A DNA stretch of 64,000 nt from Amycolatopsis iheyensis (GTDB lineage Bacteria > Actinomycetota > Actinomycetes > Mycobacteriales > Pseudonocardiaceae). Of this stretch, positions 59,542 through 64,000 are shown piece by piece. The DNA is taken from positions 1 through 64,000 of the forward strand of contig NZ_JAMXQV010000020.1 of NCBI RefSeq assembly GCF_024703995.1, in the 5' to 3' direction. A program made the position numbers and the translations under genes. Numbering within the stretch: position 1 is the first letter of the stretch; each line of letters begins with the position of its first letter. The notes under the pieces are model-generated. The model did no database searches. It was given only the letters and a program-made list of their open reading frames with translations, and had not been told where the DNA came from.

Positions 59542-60378
59542 TCAGTTCGTCGCGAACACCGCCGATCGGCTTACGTCAGCCCACTCCGCCACCTCTTCTC
59601 CTCGTGCTCGCTCCGAACGTTGGACCGCTTCCACCGCGTCCGCGCCGAGCAGCAGCCTCAGTGGGGGCTTGTCCAAGCGGACCACGTCGGCCAGGATGCG
59701 GGCTGCTCGGGCCGGGTCGCCCGGCTGCTTGCCGTCGCTTGCGTCGCGCAGGCGGTGCATCTCGCCCACCGATGCGTCGTACTCCGGGCGGACCGCGGCT
59801 CGCTCCATCGAGGCGCCCTGCCAGTCCGTGCGGAACGCGCCCGGCTCGACGATCGTGACCTTCACGCCAAACGGCTTCACCTCCGCGGTGAGCACCTCGG
59901 AGAACCCCTCCACCGCGAACTTCGCCGCCTGGTAGGCGCTCAGCCCCGGCGAGCCGCCGACCCGGCCGCCGACCGACGAGAACTGCAGGAAGTGGCCCGA
60001 GCCCTGCTCGCGGAACACCGGCAGCGCGGCCCGCGTCACGTTGACGACGCCGAAGAAGTTCGCTTCGACCTGGGCCCGGAAGTCGTCCTCCGGCATGTCC
60101 TCGATCGGGGCGCTGTTCGCGTAACCCGCGTTGTTGGCCACCACGTCGAGCCCGCCGAACTCCCGCACCGCGAACGCCACCGCCTCCTTCGCGGCCGCCG
60201 CGTCCGTGACGTCGAGCGCGAACGCGCGGACCGCGTCGCCGTATTCGGCCACCAAATCCTTCAACTGCTCCGGGCGGCGCGCGGTGGCGACCACCCGGTC
60301 ACCGTCCTCGAGTGCCACCTTGACCAGCTCTCGCCCGAAACCACGCGAACTGCCCGTGATCAGCCACGTCCTGCCCAT
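59542..60378 (-). CDS. SDR-family oxidoreductase
   Basis: A 278-residue classical SDR with cofactor motif ITGSSRGFGRELV, NNAG (VVANNAGYANSA) and catalytic Ser/Tyr/Lys in FSSVGGRVGGSPGLSAYQAAK. Reduces or oxidises a carbonyl or alcohol with NADP(H). GGAGAGGG precedes the ATG. Divergent from TetR across two operators. Confidence 0.9.
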   Translation of the reverse strand: MGRTWLITGSSRGFGRELVKVALEDGDRVVATARRPEQLKDLVAEYGDAVRAFALDVTDAAAAKEAVAFAVREFGGLDVVANNAGYANSAPIEDMPEDDFRAQVEANFFGVVNVTRAALPVFREQGSGHFLQFSSVGGRVGGSPGLSAYQAAKFAVEGFSEVLTAEVKPFGVKVTIVEPGAFRTDWQGASMERAAVRPEYDASVGEMHRLRDASDGKQPGDPARAARILADVVRLDKPPLRLLLGADAVEAVQRSERARGEEVAEWADVSRSAVFATN

Positions 60379-60398
60379 GATCCCTCTCCTCGCTCCGC

Positions 60399-60465
60399 CA
60401 ACCAACTGGTTGGTTGCCTCCATGGAACACCTCGCGGCGGCACTTGTCAACCAACCGGTTGGTTG
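60399..60465. promoter_or_regulatory. Two palindromic TetR operators between SDR and TetR genes
   Basis: CAACCAACTGGTTGGTTG (60399-60416; arms CAACCAAC and GTTGGTTG) and the perfect palindrome CAACCAACCGGTTGGTTG (60448-60465) lie 49 bp apart. The second overlaps the promoter of the TetR gene, whose -10 TAATCT follows 1 bp later, so autorepression is expected. Confidence 0.85.
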
Positions 60466-60479
60466 CTAATCTCGAAGGC

Positions 60480-61040
60480 ATGGGAAACGCGGCGGAGACC
60501 AAGCGGCGCTTGCTCGCCGCCGCCACGGAGGAGTTCGCGGAACGGGGCATCGCGGGGGCCCGCGTAGACCGGATCGCGGCCATCGCCGAGTGCAACAAGG
60601 CGATGATCTACTCGTACTTCGGCAGCAAGGACCGCCTCTTCGACACGGTGTTCGGCGAGTCGGTGGGCAGGTTCGTCCTCGACGTCCCGGTCGACATCGG
60701 CGACCTGCCGGAGTACGCCGGGAAGCTCTTCGACCAGTACGAGGAGCGGCCGGACCTGCTGCGGCTCGCGACCTGGCACCGGCTGGAGCGCCCCGAAGGC
60801 AAGTGGGTCCACGAGATCTTCCTGGCGAACAAGATCCGCTTGAACGAGCTGCGCAACGCACAAGCAGAAGGGAGGCTGTCCAAGCACTACACACCGATGG
60901 AGCTGCTGGTGCTGGTCCAGTCGGTCTCGACGGCGTGGGCGACGACCAATGCGGAACTCGGCGCGAGCGCGACGATCCCCCGCGAGAAGCGGCGGGAGCT
61001 GGTGGTGGACGCGGTCCGGCGGCTGGTCGCGGAGGGCTGA
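60480..61040 (+). CDS. TetR-family regulator
   Basis: A 186-residue TetR regulator with helix-turn-helix ARVDRIAAIAECNKAMIYSYFGSKDRLF (about 25-52). TAATCT at 60467-60472 is 7 nt from the ATG with no Shine-Dalgarno, so it is probably leaderless. Paired with the divergent SDR through strong palindromes, it likely senses the SDR substrate. Confidence 0.9.
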   Translation: MGNAAETKRRLLAAATEEFAERGIAGARVDRIAAIAECNKAMIYSYFGSKDRLFDTVFGESVGRFVLDVPVDIGDLPEYAGKLFDQYEERPDLLRLATWHRLERPEGKWVHEIFLANKIRLNELRNAQAEGRLSKHYTPMELLVLVQSVSTAWATTNAELGASATIPREKRRELVVDAVRRLVAEG

Positions 61041-61113
61041 CGAGCGGTACGCGCACACCTCGGGGCCGAGGTAGCGTGTGGTCCGCCGAGCCGGGCCGAG
61101 GAGAGGACGCTCG

Positions 61114-61521
61114 ATGGACTGGACGCTCGAAGTGGTCGTGGTGCCGGTGTCCGATGTGGACCGGGCGAAGGCGTTCTACGCCGACCAGCTCGGGTTCGTG
61201 CTCGACCACGACCTGTCGTTCGACGAGAACACGCGGATCGTCCAGCTGACGCCGCCGGGCTCGGGCTGCTCGATCGTGCTCGGCAAGGGGGCCGTGCCGG
61301 ACATGCCGCCGGGCTCGCTCAAGGGGCTGCAGCTCGTGGTCAAGGACCTGCCGAAGGCGCACGCGATGCTGCTCGAGCGGGGCGTCGACGCCGGCGAGAT
61401 CCAAGTCCACGGCGTGGGCGCCTGGGACGGGAAGGCCGACCTGAACAACGTCGGCTTCGTGAACTTCGCCGACCCGGACGGCAACAGCTGGGCCGTACAG
61501 CAGATCTCGGCGCGCCACTGA
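61114..61521 (+). CDS. VOC-family (glyoxalase-like) protein
   Basis: A 135-residue VOC protein with two beta-alpha-beta-beta-beta modules: VVVPVSDVDRAKAFYADQLG, and GFVNFADPDGNSWAVQQI with Asp/Asn residues at the metal site. VOC proteins include lyases, dioxygenases and antibiotic-binding resistance proteins. GAGGAG precedes the ATG at 61114. Follows the TetR gene by 74 bp. Confidence 0.85.
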   Translation: MDWTLEVVVVPVSDVDRAKAFYADQLGFVLDHDLSFDENTRIVQLTPPGSGCSIVLGKGAVPDMPPGSLKGLQLVVKDLPKAHAMLLERGVDAGEIQVHGVGAWDGKADLNNVGFVNFADPDGNSWAVQQISARH

Positions 61522-61539
61522 GAGTTGGCGGGTGGGCGG

Positions 61540-61720
61540 GCGGCCGGGTGGAAGGCGCCCGGGGCGCGAGCGGCCAGGCCGAAGGCGCTCCAGGGACGAG
61601 CGGGCGGGCCGACGGCGCCCGCCGAGGGGCAAGCGGCCAGGCCGAAGGCGCCCCAGGGACGAGCCGGCCAAGCCGAAGGCACCCCGGGGGCGAGCGGCCG
61701 GCCGGGGCGAGGTGCGCGGG
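61540..61720. repeat. Imperfect direct repeats in a GC-rich spacer
   Basis: The 406-bp gap contains roughly three versions of a unit including AGCGGCCAGGCCGAAGGCGC followed by CCAGGGACGAGC (near 61570, 61629 and, decayed, 61668). Several open frames occur but are low in complexity, without domains. Similar strand-biased repeats are found near 12.8 and 41 kb. Confidence 0.65.
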
Positions 61721-61927
61721 GTGGTGAGCGGGCTGCGGCAGCAGCCGAGTGTGGGTGCTGCCAGCCTGCGGGCTGGCGGCCGAGCACACGGGTCGGCAGC
61801 GGCGCACCGGACTCAGCTACAAACGCGCCCAGCGGCCGCCGGGTAACCGCGGGGCGAGCCGCCCGGAGGCGGCCCGCCCGCGAGGCCGATCAACCACCGC
61901 CGATCAACCCCCCTCAAGCAACCACAG

Positions 61928-62683
61928 CTAATCGACCAGAGCCCCGCAGCTCACATTGACCGTCGAAGCCGTCATCGACCGCGCTCGGTCCGAAGCCACG
62001 AACGCCGCCACCGCCCCCACGTCCGCCAGCGTCGCCGCGCGGCCCAGCATCGTCTTCGCGGCGATGTTCTCCTCCAGCTCCCGCCGGCCCGCGTAACCCT
62101 CCGGCAGCGTCTCCGGGATTCCGCCCGTCCGGAGCGTCACCGTGCGGATCCCGTGTGGGCCCAGCTCCGCCGCCAGCTGGCGGCGCATCGCCTCCAGTGC
62201 GTGGAACGCCACCTGCAGCCCGCCCACCGAAAACTCGCGGACCGGCTCACCGTCGCCGCCGAACAGCAGGATTGCTCCTGATCCCTGCTTGATCATGTGC
62301 CTGGCCGCCGCACGGGCGGTCAGGAACTGGGTCCGGACCGCCGTGTGGACCGGGCGCTCGTAGTCCTCCACACTCATCTCCACCAGCGGCGTGCCCTGGA
62401 CGTCGCCGTGAGCGATCAAGTTGAACGACACGTCCAGCGTGCCCGCCGCGGCCACCGCGTCCGCGTGCTCGTCGACCGACCGCTCGTCCAGGGCGTCCAC
62501 CTCCGCCGTCGAGACCGACCCGCCTGCTGCTCGGATGCGGTCGGCCACCTCCTCCAGCCGGGCCACCGTGCGGCCGGCCAGGTGGACCGTCGCGCCTTCC
62601 GCCGCGAATGCCGTGGCCACCGCCGCGCCGATGCGGCCTCCGCCGCCGTAGACGATCGCGTTCTTGCCTTCGAGCAACGTCAT
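61928..62683 (-). CDS. SDR-family oxidoreductase
   Basis: A 251-residue SDR with cofactor motif IVYGGGGRIGAAVATAF and a substrate region including GSGAILLFGGDGEPV. The classical YxxxK is absent (LQVAFHALEAM), so this is an atypical SDR, perhaps related to enoyl-ACP reductases. The ATG at 62683 is followed by an ordinary N-terminus MTLLEGKNAIV. A downstream gene is not linked. Confidence 0.82.
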   Translation of the reverse strand: MTLLEGKNAIVYGGGGRIGAAVATAFAAEGATVHLAGRTVARLEEVADRIRAAGGSVSTAEVDALDERSVDEHADAVAAAGTLDVSFNLIAHGDVQGTPLVEMSVEDYERPVHTAVRTQFLTARAAARHMIKQGSGAILLFGGDGEPVREFSVGGLQVAFHALEAMRRQLAAELGPHGIRTVTLRTGGIPETLPEGYAGRRELEENIAAKTMLGRAATLADVGAVAAFVASDRARSMTASTVNVSCGALVD

Positions 62684-62748
62684 GAGTCCTCCGATGTCCG
62701 GGTTCGCTCACCCCTGCGTCGAACGGGACCGCCGCCGATCGACAACGC

Positions 62749-63573
62749 TCAGGGACGCGGGACACCCATCGGGTTCGGCACCGGCACCACCCCCGCGTCG
62801 ATCACCGCCCGGCTCAGCGGCACCGCCAGCTCCAGCACCCGCGCCAGCCCCGCCGGGCCCAGCGCCTCGACCGGGGCCGCGGCCAGGCGATCCGTGTCGT
62901 CCTCCAAAAGCCGGCGCACCGCCCGTCCCGACGCAGTCAGGCCCGCCGAGGACAGGAGCCCGCGTGCGCGCAACGCCCCTGCCGCCGCGTCCCACTCGGC
63001 GTCCGACCAGCCTCGATGCGGCTGGACGTCTTCGCGGGCGATATCCGGGTGGGTCAGCGTCGTCTCCAGGCCGGACAGGCCCGCGTGGACCGCCGCGAGG
63101 ACGTGGCCGTCGCCGCGGTGCTCGCGCAGCACCGTCGCCGCCAGCCACAACCGTCCGTACACATCCGAAGGGCGGGGCACCGACGCCCACGCCGCCGCCA
63201 GTGGCCGGCCGTCGAAACTGCACGCGTCAGCCGCGCGTTCCAGCAACGAAGCGAGTTCCGCCAGGTCAGCGTCACCAAGAGCGCGGCGCAGCGACGCCGA
63301 GACTGCGGCAAGGCGGGAGCCGAGAACGTCCGCGGGGGCGGCGAACGACCACGCGTCCGGCAGCGCCCGCGCGACCATCGCCGGGGCGAAGCCGAACAAC
63401 ACCGCCGTCGCCGGGCCGGGGCCGATCGGGCCCAGTGGCGCCAGGCGACCCGCGAAGTAGCCCATCCAGTACCCGCGCAGGCCGACCTCCTTCGCCGCCG
63501 AAGCCGTCTCCGGTGCGAAGTAGACGACGGCGTGCAGCGGCTCCACCGCCGTCCACAGCCCGCGTGCGGTCAT
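62749..63573 (-). CDS. SCO6745-family protein
   Basis: A 274-residue helical protein of the actinobacterial SCO6745 family (HTH_67-like): WTAVEPLHAVVYFAPETASA, YWMGYFAGRLAPLGP and LLERAADACSFDGRPLAAAW are typical. Roles are unknown; residues 190-240 look like a winged helix (GWSDAEWDAAAGALRARGLL). Located 10 bp downstream of the AspRS-like gene and probably co-transcribed. Confidence 0.8.
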   Translation of the reverse strand: MTARGLWTAVEPLHAVVYFAPETASAAKEVGLRGYWMGYFAGRLAPLGPIGPGPATAVLFGFAPAMVARALPDAWSFAAPADVLGSRLAAVSASLRRALGDADLAELASLLERAADACSFDGRPLAAAWASVPRPSDVYGRLWLAATVLREHRGDGHVLAAVHAGLSGLETTLTHPDIAREDVQPHRGWSDAEWDAAAGALRARGLLSSAGLTASGRAVRRLLEDDTDRLAAAPVEALGPAGLARVLELAVPLSRAVIDAGVVPVPNPMGVPRP

Positions 63574-63583
63574 GACTCCCTCC

Positions 63584-64000
63584 TCAGGGACTCAGCCGGT
63601 GCAGGTCGCGCGGGAACAGCGTGACCTCCCGGACGTTGGCGACGCCGAGCAGCCGCGCCAGGAAACGCTCCAGGCCGATCGCGAACCCGCCGTGCGGTGG
63701 CATGCCGTGCGCGAACGCCGCCAGGTAGTCACCGTACGACGACACGTCGCCGCCCAGTGCCGCGACGTAGTCCTCGTGCCGGTGCAGCCGCTGACCGCCC
63801 GTCACCAGCTCCAGCCCGCGGAACAACAGGTCGAAGCTGTTCGAGTAGCCGGGCCGGGCGGGGTCGGGGTGCGTGTAGAACGGCCGTTTCGCCATCGGGT
63901 ACCCCGTGACGAACAGGAACTCCGAGGAGTGCTCGCGCACCGCCCACTCCGACAACGCGCGCTCGTGCGCGGGCGCCAGGTCCGGCTCGCGCGGGTCCGC
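63584..64000 (-). CDS. aspS: Aspartyl-tRNA synthetase, archaeal-type, C-terminal part (partial)
   Basis: The C-terminal 138 residues of a class II synthetase: EFLFVTGYPMAKRPFYTHP, SNSFDLLFRGLELVTGGQR and the motif 3 GGFAIGLERFLARLLG with the terminus TLFPRDLHRLSP. This resembles AspS of the archaeal/non-discriminating type, which charges tRNA-Asp and tRNA-Asn, rather than the long bacterial type. The gene continues past the window end. Confidence 0.85.
   Translation of the reverse strand, partial: ADPREPDLAPAHERALSEWAVREHSSEFLFVTGYPMAKRPFYTHPDPARPGYSNSFDLLFRGLELVTGGQRLHRHEDYVAALGGDVSSYGDYLAAFAHGMPPHGGFAIGLERFLARLLGVANVREVTLFPRDLHRLSP

Overview
The window is chromosomal DNA from a high-GC actinomycete. 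The near-universal G or C in third codon positions, many GTG and TTG starts, AfsR/SARP and LAL-type giant regulators, a mycothiol-type TIGR03086 domain, an SCO6745-family protein and CGNR zinc-finger proteins all point there. A Pseudonocardiaceae member such as Amycolatopsis is my best guess, but that is inference. There are no rRNA genes and I recognised no tRNA. The content is accessory: transport, regulation, secreted enzymes and small redox operons, rather than core housekeeping.

Layout. 1-4.8 kb: the tail of an IS110-like transposase abuts a livGFHM-type ABC transporter operon, preceded by a separately terminated NMT1/SsuA-type binding lipoprotein. 5.4-12.7 kb: two small secreted proteins, an MFS exporter, an O-methyltransferase, another secreted protein, a type II thioesterase and a SARP/NB-ARC/TPR regulator; this looks like the accessory part of a natural-product locus without its synthase. 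13.1-18.5 kb: a GntR/UTRA regulator, a membrane protein and a mannose-family PTS operon (IIB, a IIC-IID fusion, IIA) whose last gene is a neutral-ceramidase-like amidohydrolase. The PTS promoter carries a CTGGT-N4-ACCAG operator between its -35 and -10, and the divergent secreted zincin/ricin-B protein has a DasR-like site at its promoter. 20.2-21.4 kb: an MBL-fold hydrolase and a small lipoprotein.

21.5-26.3 kb is the most interesting module: an ECF sigma factor, a translationally coupled small protein, a cytoplasmic subtilisin and a divergent TPR-CHAT caspase-like protease. 26.4-38 kb holds a lipase, an ABC-2 exporter operon with an RseB/LolA-like protein, a methyltransferase, a rhomboid protease, a YceI/AB-barrel operon, a LAL regulator, a trypsin-like protease and a DUF11 protein. 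38-40.5 kb is a TetR regulator facing an epoxide hydrolase fused to a mycothiol-isomerase-like domain. 40.5-41.9 kb is a long non-coding stretch of tandem repeats in which the strand bias flips from G-rich to C-rich.

41.9-51.9 kb: TetR plus Glu/Leu-type dehydrogenase, a decayed alpha/beta hydrolase, a luciferase-like oxidoreductase, a KstD-like flavoprotein divergent from an SDR, a nucleotidyltransferase, and a GH4 glycosidase/DeoR/PfkB sugar-phosphate group. 51.9-55.1 kb: three tandem genes, each with two YbjQ-like domains, then a small protein whose 3' half is duplicated in a 234-bp tandem repeat. 55.1-55.5 kb is a transposase relic. 55.5-64 kb: a secreted sugar-dehydrogenase-like protein, a dehalogenase-like hydrolase facing a CGNR regulator, an SDR facing a TetR over two palindromic operators, a VOC protein, another SDR, an SCO6745-family protein and the C-terminus of an archaeal-type aspartyl-tRNA synthetase.

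Several regulator genes have a -10-like hexamer only 6-7 nt from the start codon and no Shine-Dalgarno sequence, so they are probably leaderless. Many neighbours overlap by ATGA or GTGA. Very long open frames opposite real genes are GC-driven shadows and were left out.
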